Origin: Flavobacteriales bacterium
Lineage (GTDB): Bacteria > Bacteroidota > Bacteroidia > CAIKAF01
NCBI GenBank assembly: GCA_025451235.1
Contig: JANWKT010000024.1
Coordinates: 1-64,000 of the forward strand
DNA: 64,000 nucleotides
Direction: 5' to 3'
The notes under the pieces were generated by a model. The model made no database searches and was not told the origin of the DNA. It saw only the letters and a program-made list of their open reading frames with translations. Shown piece by piece: positions 35,619 to 45,266 of this stretch. The first letter of the stretch is position 1, and the number at the start of each line of letters is the position of its first letter. Position numbers and translations under genes: made by a program.

Positions 35619-36836
35619 TTAGGCATCTAGTTCACCAGCAATTACGTTTAGGGAACTCATGGTCATTACGGCGTCACTGATCATACCTCCACAAACAATT
35701 TCAGGGAAGGCTTGATAATAAATAAAACAAGGTCTTCTAAAGTGTAAACGATAGGCGGCTCTTCCTCCATCGCTTACCAGATAAAATCCTAGTTCTCCAT
35801 TTCCTCCTTCCACTGCATGATAAACTTCTCCTACCGGAACATCCGATTCTCCCATCACAATTTTAAAATGCCAAATAAGGGCCTCCATTTTTGTAAACAC
35901 ATCCGCTTTGGGAGGTAAATAAAATTCAGGCACCTCACCGTAATGCTTACCTTCAGGTAAATTATCGTAGGCCTGTTTGATCATTTTCAGGCTTTCTTCA
36001 ATTTCCCTGTTCCTCACCATAAATCGATCATATACATCACCTGCAGATCCAATGGGAATCGTAAAATCGAAATCCTGATATGAACAATAAGGGTTCATTA
36101 CCCGTACATCATAGTCCACTCCACAAGCCCTCAAATTAGGCCCTGTAAATCCATAATTCAATGCTCTTTCTGCCGAAATTCCTCCCACCCCAATCGTTCG
36201 ATCCATAAATATTCTATTCCTTTCCAGCATTGCTTTGAATTCATTAAACATTTTAGAAAAGCCTTGAAGAAAAGCTTTAATTTTTTTATGGGCTGCCGGG
36301 TTAAAATCTCTTTCGAAACCCCCAATTCTACCAATATTGGTTGTTAAACGGGCACCACAAACCTCTTCAAAAATGTCATAAATTTTTTCTCTCCATTGAA
36401 AAACATAAGTAAAGCCGGTTAATGCTCCCATATCCGCTGCAATTACTGAGTTACAAACCAGGTGGTCGGATATTCGGGCAAGCTCCATAATGATCACACG
36501 CATATAATCCACCCGTTTAGGGATATCAGCCTGAATGAGTTTTTCAACCGTAAGATGCCATCCAATATTATTGATGGGAGAGCTGCAATAATTTAAACGA
36601 TCTGTAAGCGGGGTTATCTGATAAAAAGGTCGATGCTCGGCTATTTTTTCAAACGCCCTATGAATATACCCAATAGTTTGATCACATTCTACGATCGTTT
36701 CACCATTTACCTTCAAAATATTTTGCATCACCCCATGAGTGGCAGGATGGATCGGCCCGAAATTTAACGTGGTTAATTCCTGCTCGTTCACCCGTGTTGT
36801 AGGTTCAATGGTGATATCTTTCTTTTTATCTTCCAA
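35619..36836 (-). CDS. nuoD: NADH-quinone oxidoreductase subunit D (49 kDa)
   Basis: A 405-residue subunit that shapes the quinone site with NuoB and NuoH. Landmarks are NFGPIHPATHGVMQ (quinone-site His), GYIHRAFEKIAEHRPF, DRLNYCSSPINNIGWHL and the closing DAVMTMSSLNVIAGELD. It is separate from NuoC, unlike the fused NuoCD of enterobacteria. Its start overlaps nuoC by 11 bases. It is related to the large subunit of NiFe hydrogenases but lacks the metal-binding cysteines. Confidence 0.97.
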   Translation of the reverse strand: MEDKKKDITIEPTTRVNEQELTTLNFGPIHPATHGVMQNILKVNGETIVECDQTIGYIHRAFEKIAEHRPFYQITPLTDRLNYCSSPINNIGWHLTVEKLIQADIPKRVDYMRVIIMELARISDHLVCNSVIAADMGALTGFTYVFQWREKIYDIFEEVCGARLTTNIGRIGGFERDFNPAAHKKIKAFLQGFSKMFNEFKAMLERNRIFMDRTIGVGGISAERALNYGFTGPNLRACGVDYDVRVMNPYCSYQDFDFTIPIGSAGDVYDRFMVRNREIEESLKMIKQAYDNLPEGKHYGEVPEFYLPPKADVFTKMEALIWHFKIVMGESDVPVGEVYHAVEGGNGELGFYLVSDGGRAAYRLHFRRPCFIYYQAFPEIVCGGMISDAVMTMSSLNVIAGELDA

Positions 36837-37329
36837 AATAATCGTCTTCCTTATCGGTTCTTGTTTGATCTTCCAATGGATATTCTTTCCTCATTGGAAA
36901 ATAATCCATTTCATCCACATTTAATATTCGTTTCAAATTTGGGTGACCTGTAAAAATAACTCCAAAAAAATCAAACGCCTCTCTTTCCAGCCAATTCGCT
37001 GCTGAATACAAGGAGGTAGCGGACTTTATTTCAAGATTTTCTAAGGGTAACCGGCATTTAATTCTGAGACGAAAGTTATTTACAAAACTATGTGCATGGT
37101 ATATTACTTCGAACTCCTCCCCCTTTCTATCGGGATAATGGGCCGCAGTAATATCCGTTAAAAAGGTCATTTGTATAGCTGGGTCCTGATGTAAGAATTC
37201 TAATAGATCTATATTTCTGTTCGCTGAAATATTAATGGATAACATCCCAAAACTTTCTGTGGAAGATATGAAATCTGGACCAAGAAAATCTTTCACCTTT
37301 GAAAGTAAAATATCTGAGGTTAGGGTCAT
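36826..37329 (-). CDS. nuoC: NADH-quinone oxidoreductase subunit C (30 kDa)
   Basis: A 167-residue peripheral subunit. The family signature is ANWLEREAFDFFGVIFTGHP followed by LKRILNVDEMDYFPMRKEYP. It stabilises the junction of NuoD and NuoI. It begins 4 bases after nuoB and overlaps nuoD by 11 bases, so the three peripheral subunits are made from a tightly coupled stretch of message. Confidence 0.96.
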   Translation of the reverse strand: MTLTSDILLSKVKDFLGPDFISSTESFGMLSINISANRNIDLLEFLHQDPAIQMTFLTDITAAHYPDRKGEEFEVIYHAHSFVNNFRLRIKCRLPLENLEIKSATSLYSAANWLEREAFDFFGVIFTGHPNLKRILNVDEMDYFPMRKEYPLEDQTRTDKEDDYFGR

Positions 37330-37333
37330 TTAA

Positions 37334-37888
37334 TTATTCTATTCCATATTGGTTTAAAAGCTCTTTGTACTCAGGTAAAGATCTTCTTCTTAATGATTCA
37401 CTTTTTACAATGTCCTGAATTTTCATAAACCCATCCAAAATTTGTTCTGGTCTTGGAGGGCATCCTGGTATATATACATCTACCGGAATCACCTTGTCTA
37501 TTCCTTGAAGCACAGAGTAGGTATCAAATATTCCACCGCTGCTGGCACAAGCTCCTACGGCTATTACCCATCGTGGTTCTGCCATCTGGATATAGGTTTG
37601 TTTGAGAACAGGTCCCATTTTCTTGGCAATGGTACCCATCACCATCAGCAGGTCAGCCTGGCGGGGAGAAAAAGATAGCTTTTCTGAACCAAATCTTGCC
37701 AAATCGTAGTTGCTACCCATGGTGGCCATAAATTCAATACCACAGCAAGAAGTAGCAAAGGGTAATGGCCAAATAGAATTGGCTCTGGCCAAAGCCAACA
37801 CTTTATCAAGCCTGGTAGCAAAGAAGCCTTCTCCTTTTAACCCTTCCGGCTCATCAACCATTTTTATTTTTGAAAGCTCTTCAGTCAT
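37334..37888 (-). CDS. nuoB: NADH-quinone oxidoreductase subunit B (cluster N2)
   Basis: A 184-residue subunit carrying the terminal [4Fe-4S] cluster N2, which reduces the quinone. The four ligands are all visible: the adjacent Cys pair in [12 protein letters not shown], the Cys of VGACASSGG and the Cys of [10 protein letters not shown]. The ~25-residue N-terminal extension ([17 protein letters not shown]) is variable in the family. It lies 25 bases after nuoA. Confidence 0.97.
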   Translation of the reverse strand: MTEELSKIKMVDEPEGLKGEGFFATRLDKVLALARANSIWPLPFATSCCGIEFMATMGSNYDLARFGSEKLSFSPRQADLLMVMGTIAKKMGPVLKQTYIQMAEPRWVIAVGACASSGGIFDTYSVLQGIDKVIPVDVYIPGCPPRPEQILDGFMKIQDIVKSESLRRRSLPEYKELLNQYGIE

Positions 37889-37913
37889 TCTTATTTAATT
37901 CCTAATAGGAAAA

Positions 37914-38279
37914 TTATTTTTCCCATTTAAGTCCACCTTTTTTGACGATATAAAAAAATCCAATTAATAACGTAGCAATAAAAATAATCATTTCAATAAA
38001 CCCTGTAGTTCCCAATGCCTTAAAATTGACGGCCCATGGGTATAAGAAAATGATCTCCACGTCAAATAGCACAAATAAGATCGCCACCACAAAATACTTA
38101 ATATTAAAGGGCAGCCGGGCATTCCCCACTACCTTGATACCAGCCTCAGTATTCTCTTGCTTAAGCTTGGTCTTTCTTTTAGGACCCACCAAATGTGTAA
38201 GGAGCATGACCACCACAACAAAACCGACAGCCAGCATAAGTTGCAGAAGTATAACCAGATAATCTATTTCTTGCATCAT
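37914..38279 (-). CDS. nuoA: NADH-quinone oxidoreductase subunit A
   Basis: A 121-residue, three-helix membrane subunit, first gene of the operon. Landmarks are RLPFNIKYFVVAILFVLFDV, then EIIFLYPWAVNF, the conserved acidic region by the quinone chamber. I chose the ATG at 38277-38279 (or 38274-38276). The longer frame back to 38324 is excluded because the promoter's -7 and -33 boxes (38296-38325) lie inside it. The message therefore begins about 12 bases before the start. Confidence 0.95.
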   Translation of the reverse strand: MMQEIDYLVILLQLMLAVGFVVVVMLLTHLVGPKRKTKLKQENTEAGIKVVGNARLPFNIKYFVVAILFVLFDVEIIFLYPWAVNFKALGTTGFIEMIIFIATLLIGFFYIVKKGGLKWEK

Positions 38280-38585
38280 TCTGTGTATAACCTTGCAAAT
38301 GTATGCAATTAACCTATTTTGCAAAGAAAAAGTGCCTAAATTTTAGTTTTTGTTATAAGCAGGTAAGTTGATAGGAAAATCAGGGTTATTGGTGAAATGA
38401 AAATAGGTTTGAGAAAATATTAATATTAATTTAAATCCACAGATGTTACTCAGCTGGTTTGAAACGGCCAGGTGAAATACAAAAAACCGGTTTATAAATA
38501 ATTGATAAATCCAAAATAATGGTTTTTATTTGGCACCGTTATTGACTTTCCGATAGCTCAGTGTAAAACCTGTTGAATTCTTTAT
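38280..38585. other. Divergent intergenic region upstream of nuoA
   Basis: About 306 bases between nuoA (minus) and the secreted-protein gene at 38586 (plus). It holds the nuo promoter at 38296-38325. The rest (38330-38585) is AT-rich; I see no RNA gene, repeat or consensus -7 box for the plus-strand gene. Confidence 0.6.
38296..38325 (-). promoter_or_regulatory. Promoter of the nuoA-N operon
   Basis: On the minus strand: TTTG (38322-38325), 18 bases, TACATTTG (38296-38303). Both boxes match the Bacteroidota sigma-A type consensus exactly. It is the only promoter I can support for the 12.8-kb operon. Confidence 0.8.
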
Positions 38586-39602
38586 ATGAAAAAAAATCTA
38601 TTCAGTTTTTTGCTCCTGTTGACCCTCTGGTCTAATGGATTTTCACAAAAGACCGCCACTTATCCTGTAAAAGGATACCCTGCCTGCTTTAATTATTTAC
38701 CTGACGATTATACAGTGGCTCAGGATGGGGCTGCCAGTTATACGGTTACTGGTACCGGTGGAGAGGAGTATTATATTAACCTTTTCAAGGCATCGGCTCG
38801 TTTCAATGCGGATAGCCTTCGGTATATGTTCATGGGTCTGTACCAACAGGATCCGGCGGTAGAGAATATCCAGGTAAACGAGGTAGGGCCTGGCAAAGCC
38901 GGAAGCCTGGATGCCGAAAAGGCAAGAATTACATTTCTGTCGAATGGGGGATATTATACCGCCACAGCTGTCTTGGTAAGATTCCACCTGAACCGGAAAT
39001 ATAATTCCTTTCTTATTTATTATGAAATGGCTGATATGAACCAGAACAATGCTACCCGGTTCAACGCGGTTAAACAGGGATTTGAGGATCTCTGTGCCTC
39101 CTTTGTCTATACCGAATTTAAATACAAAAAGCATTTTTACGAGGAAGATTCGGTAACCATGGAATATCCCGATTTCTGGTATGCCGGACAAAATGATACC
39201 TGTATGCTGATCGATGATGGAAGAAGCCGGATCACTTTGATCGCTTATGATGCCAAAGACAGCACAACTACTGAAACTTACGCTAAATGTGAAAGGGATA
39301 AAATGAAGAAATCATCGGCCTTGTATCCAGGATTTAAGGGTGGATATACCCGTGAGAATTGGAGAAATGATGAATTGGCTACACGATTTACCGGCAGTTA
39401 CCAATACGAGGAATATGGTGCCCGCAAAGAATGGTACTTTCTAAAATATATCATCCGGCGAAGTGTTGGCGGTAAAATGAAGGATTTCCATGTTTTATTC
39501 GAATGCCCTCAAATGTATCAGGAAACCTATTATGCCTCCAAATTCGAGATCATGCTCAAGTCTCTGGTACTGCCGGGTACAGCTGGAGAAATGAAAAAAT
39601 GA
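38586..39602 (+). CDS. Secreted hypothetical protein with two similar halves
   Basis: A 338-residue secreted protein with signal peptide ending NGFSQ. The mature part seems to be two domains of ~140 residues, each beginning with an aromatic-rich strand (ACFNYLPDDYTVAQDG; VTMEYPDFWYAGQND) and ending with a strand and helix of similar pattern (NSFLIYYEMADMNQNN; KDFHVLFECPQMYQET, then FEIMLKSLVL). This pattern recalls the Mog1/PsbP-like fold, but the match is by eye only. No catalytic residues are evident and I do not recognise the family. The gene precedes a T9SS-sorted protein gene by 68 bases, but that gene has its own -7 box. Confidence 0.6.
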   Translation: MKKNLFSFLLLLTLWSNGFSQKTATYPVKGYPACFNYLPDDYTVAQDGAASYTVTGTGGEEYYINLFKASARFNADSLRYMFMGLYQQDPAVENIQVNEVGPGKAGSLDAEKARITFLSNGGYYTATAVLVRFHLNRKYNSFLIYYEMADMNQNNATRFNAVKQGFEDLCASFVYTEFKYKKHFYEEDSVTMEYPDFWYAGQNDTCMLIDDGRSRITLIAYDAKDSTTTETYAKCERDKMKKSSALYPGFKGGYTRENWRNDELATRFTGSYQYEEYGARKEWYFLKYIIRRSVGGKMKDFHVLFECPQMYQETYYASKFEIMLKSLVLPGTAGEMKK

Positions 39603-39636
39603 TCCACTAAAAGGCCCATTCTTTCAAACATTGTTC

Positions 39637-39644
39637 TAGCTTTG
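39637..39644 (+). promoter_or_regulatory. -7 box of the T9SS propeller gene
   Basis: TAGCTTTG is a perfect TAnnTTTG, 26 bases before the ATG at 39671. No convincing -33 box is present at the expected place. Confidence 0.4.
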
Positions 39645-39670
39645 TTTCTTAACTAAACTTAGCAACAACC

Positions 39671-40810
39671 ATGAAGAAAGTTCTACTCCTTGCATTTGCC
39701 TTTGGTATTTATGCTTTTAATCACACCAGTTTACTGGCTCAATCAAGTAACCCATTTTCCGACATCGATCCGGCTCTTCCTTTGAAGCCATCCAACACTG
39801 GTTCTACAAAAGCCATGTGGGACGTTGAATTTAGCTACGATATTACCGCTCAGGTAGGCAGTTCAGGTAACGCCGGTGGTATTTTTGTAAATAATGAATA
39901 CTGGGTTTCTAAGTGGGCAAGTGATACTCTTTTCCGTTTGAACAACACCGGTACTTATGTAAATACCTTTACTATTGCCGGTTTATCAGCTATCAGGTCT
40001 ATGACCTATGATGGGGCATATGTTTATGCCAGCAACAATACCGGAACTATTTATAGAATTGATCCTTCAACCGCCACTCTTGCACCACCTCATATCAATA
40101 CAAGTGTAACCCCAACCGTTAGGTTTGCTTCTTTTGATTCAACGCTGAATGGTAACGCAGGAGGTTTTTGGGTAGGTAATTTCAATACCGATATTTTTGC
40201 CATCGATATGAACGGTGGTTTAATTTCAAGCATAGCTGCTGGTGTGCATACTCTTACCGGTATGTATGGAGCTGCTTTCGATAACCAAACTTCAGGTGGT
40301 CCTTATTTATGGGTGTTTAGCCAATCAGGTACCAATAATTCTCAAATTACTCGTGTTACCCTTAGCTCAGGAAACCCTGGTATTAACCATGATGCTTTTA
40401 CCGATATCAGTGGTCCACATTCATTGACCAGCTCTTTGGCCGGAGGTATTTTTATTACCGACCAGGTAGTGTCGGGTGAATGGACCTTGGTAGGTGTTGC
40501 GCAAGGAACTCCTAATAATGTGCTTGTGGGTTATGACCTGGATGATGTAGGTGCTTCTGTAAATAACCTGGAAGAGTTAAATATTCATATCTATCCGAAT
40601 CCAACTACTGATTTTATCAATCTAGTGATGGAAGAAAACGGATCATATGAATTTAAGATCATGGACATTGCCGGAAGAACCATTCGTACCGGTATGATCA
40701 ACGGATCTAACCAAAGCATTGATGTTTCTACATTGGCAAATGGTAGTTATGTATTACAACTGGCCCAGGAAAATCAAATCATAGGTTACCAGACCATCAT
40801 TAAAAACTAA
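39671..40810 (+). CDS. Secreted propeller-like protein with T9SS sorting domain
   Basis: A 379-residue surface or secreted protein with signal peptide ending LLAQ. Residues ~40-290 contain beta-propeller-like repeats of the kind GGIFVNNEYWVSKWASDTLF, MTYDGAYVYASNNTGTIYRI, GGFWVGNFNTDIFAIDMNG and YLWVFSQSG. The last ~75 residues are a standard T9SS type A sorting domain: IHIYPNPTTDFINLVM, FKIMDIAGRTIRTG, LANGSYVLQLAQ. No catalytic residues are identifiable. The codon usage and composition are slightly more GC-rich and regular than those of the hypothetical genes around it, which may indicate high expression. A terminator follows directly. Confidence 0.85.
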   Translation: MKKVLLLAFAFGIYAFNHTSLLAQSSNPFSDIDPALPLKPSNTGSTKAMWDVEFSYDITAQVGSSGNAGGIFVNNEYWVSKWASDTLFRLNNTGTYVNTFTIAGLSAIRSMTYDGAYVYASNNTGTIYRIDPSTATLAPPHINTSVTPTVRFASFDSTLNGNAGGFWVGNFNTDIFAIDMNGGLISSIAAGVHTLTGMYGAAFDNQTSGGPYLWVFSQSGTNNSQITRVTLSSGNPGINHDAFTDISGPHSLTSSLAGGIFITDQVVSGEWTLVGVAQGTPNNVLVGYDLDDVGASVNNLEELNIHIYPNPTTDFINLVMEENGSYEFKIMDIAGRTIRTGMINGSNQSIDVSTLANGSYVLQLAQENQIIGYQTIIKN

Positions 40811-40830
40811 AGTTAAATATATCATGACGA

Positions 40831-40867
40831 AACCACGATATGAGCCATCATTTCGTGGTTTTGTTTT
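40831..40867 (+). terminator. Rho-independent terminator of the T9SS propeller gene
   Basis: AAACCACGA (40831-40839), 14-base loop, TCGTGGTTT (40854-40862), then TGTTTT. Perfect 9-bp stem; it can also serve the convergent minus-strand gene at 40902. Confidence 0.8.
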
Positions 40868-40901
40868 ATATAATGCATCAGGGATTACTCGCCTTGCAAA
40901 C

Positions 40902-41672
40902 TCATTTATAGATATACTCGTATACCACTCCCTCCATCCTATTGGACCGGTACAATCCATCTCCATCATATTCAGGTCGGATCTCCAGGGTACTGCTATC
41001 CATACCTGCTGGGAACAGTTCTGCTTGGATAAGATTATTAGCACTGAACATGGTTACATAAAATTCCAGGGTTCCTGTAGTGGTAAGGTATTCCCATTTA
41101 ATAGGTTCAAGCATATTGGGGATTTGGTCGTAAGCTAATTTCATTCGATAGTTCAGGTCACCATCCGCATTGTTCACTTCAATTACATTCCCGTTTTCCC
41201 ATGTAAAAGTAAAATCCCTGGCGATGATCGAGTTCTTTTTGATCATGAAATTCACCACCTTTCCAAGACTATCGTATTTGAAAGTAAAAATATGGTCAAG
41301 GTCATCTGCTTTTCCATCATAATCCATATCGGATAGTTTTTCGATCTTTTCTACCTGGTTTGCGGTATTGTAATAGTAATTGAACGAATAAATAACCGTT
41401 GTACTTACATCCTTTACTTCAGTGGTCTTCAGCAGGTTGTTTTTATCACGAATGAAAGAATAGAACATCAATACAGTGGACGAATCCTTGGTGGTAGAAA
41501 TAATACTGATGGGTTGATTGTTCTGGTTATAACTCCAATAATCAATATAACGGGGTATTTTATGGGAAACAGAACGGAGCAAAGGTATTTGAGCCTGAGC
41601 CCATATTGTACACAGAAATAAAAACAAAAAAGCTACGATGGATCGGTATGTATGCCTGGTGATGAAGGGCAT
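40902..41672 (-). CDS. Secreted YD-repeat-like hypothetical protein
   Basis: A 256-residue secreted protein with signal peptide ending IWAQAQ. The mature part consists of beta-hairpin units of the form YDSLGKVVNFMIKKNS, FTWENGNVIEVNNADGDLN and MKLAYDQIPNML, as in the YD/RHS-related or DUF4595-like proteins of Bacteroidota. No enzymatic motif is seen. Its ATG overlaps the stop of the topoisomerase gene by one base (TAATG). The two are therefore cotranscribed and translationally coupled, an odd pairing of a cytoplasmic enzyme and a secreted protein. In many Bacteroidota the parC gene follows parE; here this gene occupies that place. Confidence 0.65.
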   Translation of the reverse strand: MPFITRHTYRSIVAFLFLFLCTIWAQAQIPLLRSVSHKIPRYIDYWSYNQNNQPISIISTTKDSSTVLMFYSFIRDKNNLLKTTEVKDVSTTVIYSFNYYYNTANQVEKIEKLSDMDYDGKADDLDHIFTFKYDSLGKVVNFMIKKNSIIARDFTFTWENGNVIEVNNADGDLNYRMKLAYDQIPNMLEPIKWEYLTTTGTLEFYVTMFSANNLIQAELFPAGMDSSTLEIRPEYDGDGLYRSNRMEGVVYEYIYK

Positions 41673-43534
41673 TATGCAACGGCCTCTCCCTCCAGCAAAT
41701 CCACCTCAATTTTGAGGTTATTAATGATGAACTCTTGGCGCTCGGGGGTATTTTTACCCATATAGAATTCCAATAATTGTTTAATCACTCCATCCTTACT
41801 GATCTCTACCTGTTCGAGCCGAATATCTTTGTTGATGAATTGGCGGAACTCGTCGGGTGAGATCTCCCCCAAGCCTTTAAAGCGAGTAATTTCGGCTGTT
41901 TTCCCCAGCTTATGGATGGCTTTCTGGCGTTCCATATCATCATAGCAGTAGAAAGTTTCCTTTTTATTCCTTACCCGGAATAAGGGTGTTTGAAGTATGT
42001 ATAAATGCCCCCCTTTTACCACATCCGGGAAGAATTGAAGAAAGAAAGTGATCATTAATAACCGGATGTGCATTCCGTCCACATCGGCATCGGTAGCTAT
42101 TACTATGTTGTTGTAACGAAGGCTCTCTATCCCATCCTCAATGTCTAAAGCATGCTGCAACAGGTTGAATTCTTCATTCTCATACACTATTTTTTTAGTC
42201 AAGCCGTAAGTATTGAGAGGTTTTCCTTTGAGACTAAAGACTGCCTGGGTATTTACGTCCCTGGCTTTGGTTATGCTTCCACTTGCAGAGTCACCCTCAG
42301 TAATAAACAGCGTGCTGTTTACCTTGTCGGTGTTTTTATCCGTTAAGTGGATACGGCAATCACGAAGTTTCTTGTTATGTACCGCGGCCTTTTTAGCTCG
42401 TTCACGGGCAAGTTTTTTGATCCCAGCCAGGTCTTTTCGTTCCCTTTCACTGGCCATGATCCGTACTTTGAGCTGTTCTGCAGTATCAGGATGCTTATGT
42501 AAATAATTATCCAGTTCGCGGCCAATAAAATCATTCATGAACTGGCGAATGGTCAACCCATCAGGGCTCATATGCGTGGAGCCCAGTTTGGTTTTGGTCT
42601 GGCTCTCAAAAACAGGCTCCATGATCTTCACCGAAACCGCAGCTATGATGGCCGAACGGATATCCGCTGGATCGAAATCCTTTTTATAAAAGTCTTTGAT
42701 GGTTTTTACAATAGCCTCTCTAAATGCCTGTTGATGGTTACCTCCTTGGGGAGTAAATTGTCCATTCACAAACGAATAATACTCCTCCCCATAGCTGTTA
42801 CCATGGGTCATCGCCACTTCAATGTCATCTCCTCTTAAGTGAATGATCGGATAAAAGGTTTCGGCACCTCCAATATTATTGTTCAAAAGATCCAATAATC
42901 CATTTTCGCTAAAGATCCTGTTACCATTGAAGACCAGCGTAAGCCCGGTATTCAGGTAAGCATAGTTCCAAAGCATCTTCTCAATATAATTGTTCCGGTA
43001 GTGGAAGTTATGAAAGATATCATCGTCAGGAGTAAAGGTGATAATCGTACCTTCTTTTTCCTTGGATTCCTTTACCTTATGGTCTTTCACCAGTTCGCCA
43101 CAGGAGAATTCAATGATCTTGGTCTTCTTTTCGCGAATAGATTGCACTTTAAATTCAACGGATAAAGCATTCACTGCCTTGGTACCAATCCCATTCAATC
43201 CGACTGATTTTTTAAAGGCTTCACTATCGTATTTAGCTCCGGTATTGGGTTTGGCAACGCAATCAAACACTTTTCCCAACGGGATCCCTCGTCCAAAATC
43301 TCTTACGGTTATTTCCCTTTCATTGATTTCAATATGGATCTCTGTTCCATTGCCCATCACAAACTCATCGATGGAGTTATCTATGATCTCTTTGATGAGG
43401 ATATAGATACCATCATCGTGGGCAGCACCATCACCAGTTTTACCAATATACATTCCAGGACGCAAGCGAATATGCTGCTTCCAGTCTAAGGATTTAATGT
43501 TCTCTTCGTTATACAGTACTTTCTTCGTAGCCAT
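41672..43534 (-). CDS. parE: DNA topoisomerase IV subunit B (type IIA topoisomerase ATPase)
   Basis: A 620-residue type IIA topoisomerase ATPase subunit. The GHKL ATP site is clear: the N-box [20 protein letters not shown], and [15 protein letters not shown] (the Gly-rich lid). QTKTKLGS is the transducer lysine loop, and the TOPRIM domain has [11 protein letters not shown] and [10 protein letters not shown]. The length, and the absence of the 170-residue TOPRIM insertion of many GyrB proteins, favour ParE over GyrB. With ParC it would decatenate chromosomes; parC is not in the window. The start is ATG at 43534. A near-consensus -7 (TACCTTTT) lies upstream. Confidence 0.88.
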   Translation of the reverse strand: MATKKVLYNEENIKSLDWKQHIRLRPGMYIGKTGDGAAHDDGIYILIKEIIDNSIDEFVMGNGTEIHIEINEREITVRDFGRGIPLGKVFDCVAKPNTGAKYDSEAFKKSVGLNGIGTKAVNALSVEFKVQSIREKKTKIIEFSCGELVKDHKVKESKEKEGTIITFTPDDDIFHNFHYRNNYIEKMLWNYAYLNTGLTLVFNGNRIFSENGLLDLLNNNIGGAETFYPIIHLRGDDIEVAMTHGNSYGEEYYSFVNGQFTPQGGNHQQAFREAIVKTIKDFYKKDFDPADIRSAIIAAVSVKIMEPVFESQTKTKLGSTHMSPDGLTIRQFMNDFIGRELDNYLHKHPDTAEQLKVRIMASERERKDLAGIKKLARERAKKAAVHNKKLRDCRIHLTDKNTDKVNSTLFITEGDSASGSITKARDVNTQAVFSLKGKPLNTYGLTKKIVYENEEFNLLQHALDIEDGIESLRYNNIVIATDADVDGMHIRLLMITFFLQFFPDVVKGGHLYILQTPLFRVRNKKETFYCYDDMERQKAIHKLGKTAEITRFKGLGEISPDEFRQFINKDIRLEQVEISKDGVIKQLLEFYMGKNTPERQEFIINNLKIEVDLLEGEAVA

Positions 43535-43670
43535 AATCTTAATTCGCTCTATTCAAAAGGTAAAAATACAGAAGAGACTGAGGATATGGAAGAGGAGACC
43601 CATTTTAGATATTAACAGGTTCAGGCTGAATACTTAATTATGATAAAAGCCTTGCCAGCAATGGGTTTTC

Positions 43671-44132
43671 CTAGAATTCAAAATATATAAATGGCAATGG
43701 TGTACGTCTATTCGTGTCGATAATTTTCCCATACTTAAAGATCTGCTCCATTTCATACGTAGTATAATATGGGTTTAAATGGTAGTAGGTAGAGTCACCA
43801 GATTCCACAGGCGCATCTTCTTTCTTGACATCAAGGTGGTAAACCAGTAAAAGAATACTGTCTTTTACCATGTATCCAAACTCATGATCTGCATCTATAT
43901 CCAGGTAGTGTACTTTTAATAATGAGTCGTTTTTTGAGGAGTAAGTGCCATTATGTTTAAGAATAGTATCTTCATTGACATAGAACTCCTGTTGAAAATG
44001 ACCATCCTCTTTGAACTCCAAATAGAATTCCTTTCCCTGGTACCATTTGTTGCAGATCTTCTGCTTCATATTGGTTTTTGAATGGCAACTAATGAAGGCA
44101 ATAAAGGTCATCAGTATGACTAGTTTTTTCAT
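43671..44132 (-). CDS. Small lipocalin-like lipoprotein
   Basis: A 153-residue lipoprotein: MKKLVILMTFIAFISC with lipobox FISC. The mature domain starts with ICNKWYQGKEFYLEFKEDGH and continues in antiparallel strands (HNGTYSSKNDSLLKVHYLDI, MVKDSILLLVYHLD). This is the pattern of the lipocalin-like/DUF4488 groups, in which a W-x-x-G-like start is followed by calycin strands. It resembles, in plan, the tandem pair at 49417 and 49827. No ligand is known. Confidence 0.65.
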   Translation of the reverse strand: MKKLVILMTFIAFISCHSKTNMKQKICNKWYQGKEFYLEFKEDGHFQQEFYVNEDTILKHNGTYSSKNDSLLKVHYLDIDADHEFGYMVKDSILLLVYHLDVKKEDAPVESGDSTYYHLNPYYTTYEMEQIFKYGKIIDTNRRTPLPFIYFEF

Positions 44133-44261
44133 AGATTGAAGATATGATTTTTTTTCGCCTGGTTATTCACCCCTCCAACAAGAGGGCCTAACACATATTC
44201 CTGAAATTTTATTATTTCTATTTCATTATGAGGTTGATAAGGACTTAAAAGCCATATAACA

Positions 44262-44292
44262 TTTGAAAAGTGAAGAAATTAACTTAAGTTTG
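44262..44292 (+). promoter_or_regulatory. Consensus promoter of the methyltransferase gene
   Basis: TTTG (44262-44265), 19 bases, TAAGTTTG (44285-44292): both boxes exact. Transcription near 44297 gives a leader of about 59 bases, long for this window. The leader contains the small inverted repeat ACCAT-CGTA-ATGGT (44303-44316). Confidence 0.75.
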
Positions 44293-44355
44293 AATAGTTA
44301 CTACCATCGTAATGGTAATCAGAAGGATGTTCCATAACCCATTTATGCGACGTGA

Positions 44356-45171
44356 ATGAAGACTGATCTCAAGCCCAAGACCTACCTTAAAAAAAATATA
44401 GTTAATGACCATTCTATACTGGAATTTTATCAGGATGATGGGCTGAATTATCAAATTCCATTGGCTGATGGAGATGATCCCAAAACAGGTTTAACATTGG
44501 GTGAAAAGATCATCGAATCCGACATTTTTCCTGAAAAGGTGCTGGAAATTGGTACCGGGAAATATGCTCCGGCTTCCTTTATACTTCTCAACAATTTTGA
44601 AAATATCTCGATCGATGGGACAGAAATTGATGAGTATGATTATGGGGTCTTAAATTCAATCATACAACAAAATGGCCTTGAGGATAGATTCAAAAACCAT
44701 CTCGGTAATCTTTTTGATCCACTTGTACCTGGTAAATATGACCTGGTTTATTCAAATATCGCATTGTTGCCTGTTCCGCCTAAATTCAACGCCACCCATC
44801 ACGACCATGGGGGCTATGATGGATGGCTCTATTTAAATGAGATCATTGAAAAGGCATCTACACATTTGACCAAAGATGGGTATTTAGCATTAGTGGTTTT
44901 CGACTTTCTGGGGATCCATAAAAGAAATTCTACCTCCATTCCATCACTAAAGGAAAGACTTCATGAAAACGGTTTTATTATTGTAAATGAAAAACCCCAT
45001 TATAAATACATAAGAAAAAACGGGGCAACATATCAAGTACTACCCCATATAAAAAATGTATATCCTGAGGCATTATTTTACAATGCTAAAAAACAGCTTA
45101 CCCCTTTTAGCCTAACCTCCGATGACCTTTATGTATATTATCCTTTTATCCTTGCTCAGAAAATAGGATAA
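44356..45171 (+). CDS. SAM-dependent methyltransferase (MTS/PrmC-like Rossmann fold)
   Basis: A 271-residue cytoplasmic enzyme with a class I methyltransferase fold. Motif I is VLEIGTGKYAPA, the acidic end of strand 2 is SIDGTEIDEYD, and motif IV is YDLVYSNIALLPVPP, occupying the place of the NPPY motif of N- and base methyltransferases. Here NPP is replaced by SNI followed by a proline-rich end. The C-terminal ~70 residues (NPHYKYI-like, then LFYNAKKQLTPFSL) are family-specific. The Asn-Pro loss suggests a substrate other than a typical amide or exocyclic amine. It is monocistronic with a perfect promoter. Confidence 0.7.
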   Translation: MKTDLKPKTYLKKNIVNDHSILEFYQDDGLNYQIPLADGDDPKTGLTLGEKIIESDIFPEKVLEIGTGKYAPASFILLNNFENISIDGTEIDEYDYGVLNSIIQQNGLEDRFKNHLGNLFDPLVPGKYDLVYSNIALLPVPPKFNATHHDHGGYDGWLYLNEIIEKASTHLTKDGYLALVVFDFLGIHKRNSTSIPSLKERLHENGFIIVNEKPHYKYIRKNGATYQVLPHIKNVYPEALFYNAKKQLTPFSLTSDDLYVYYPFILAQKIG

Positions 45172-45266
45172 GCAAAAAAGCAATAGTTAATGCCCTCCAA
45201 ATAACACTAAAAAGTATTAATTATTTCATCGTAAATGATGAATTGATCTACCTTTAAATAAAAAAG

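Noticed and set aside
38280-38324. Longer N-terminus for NuoA
   Set aside because: The promoter boxes fall inside this segment, so it cannot be transcribed from the identified promoter.
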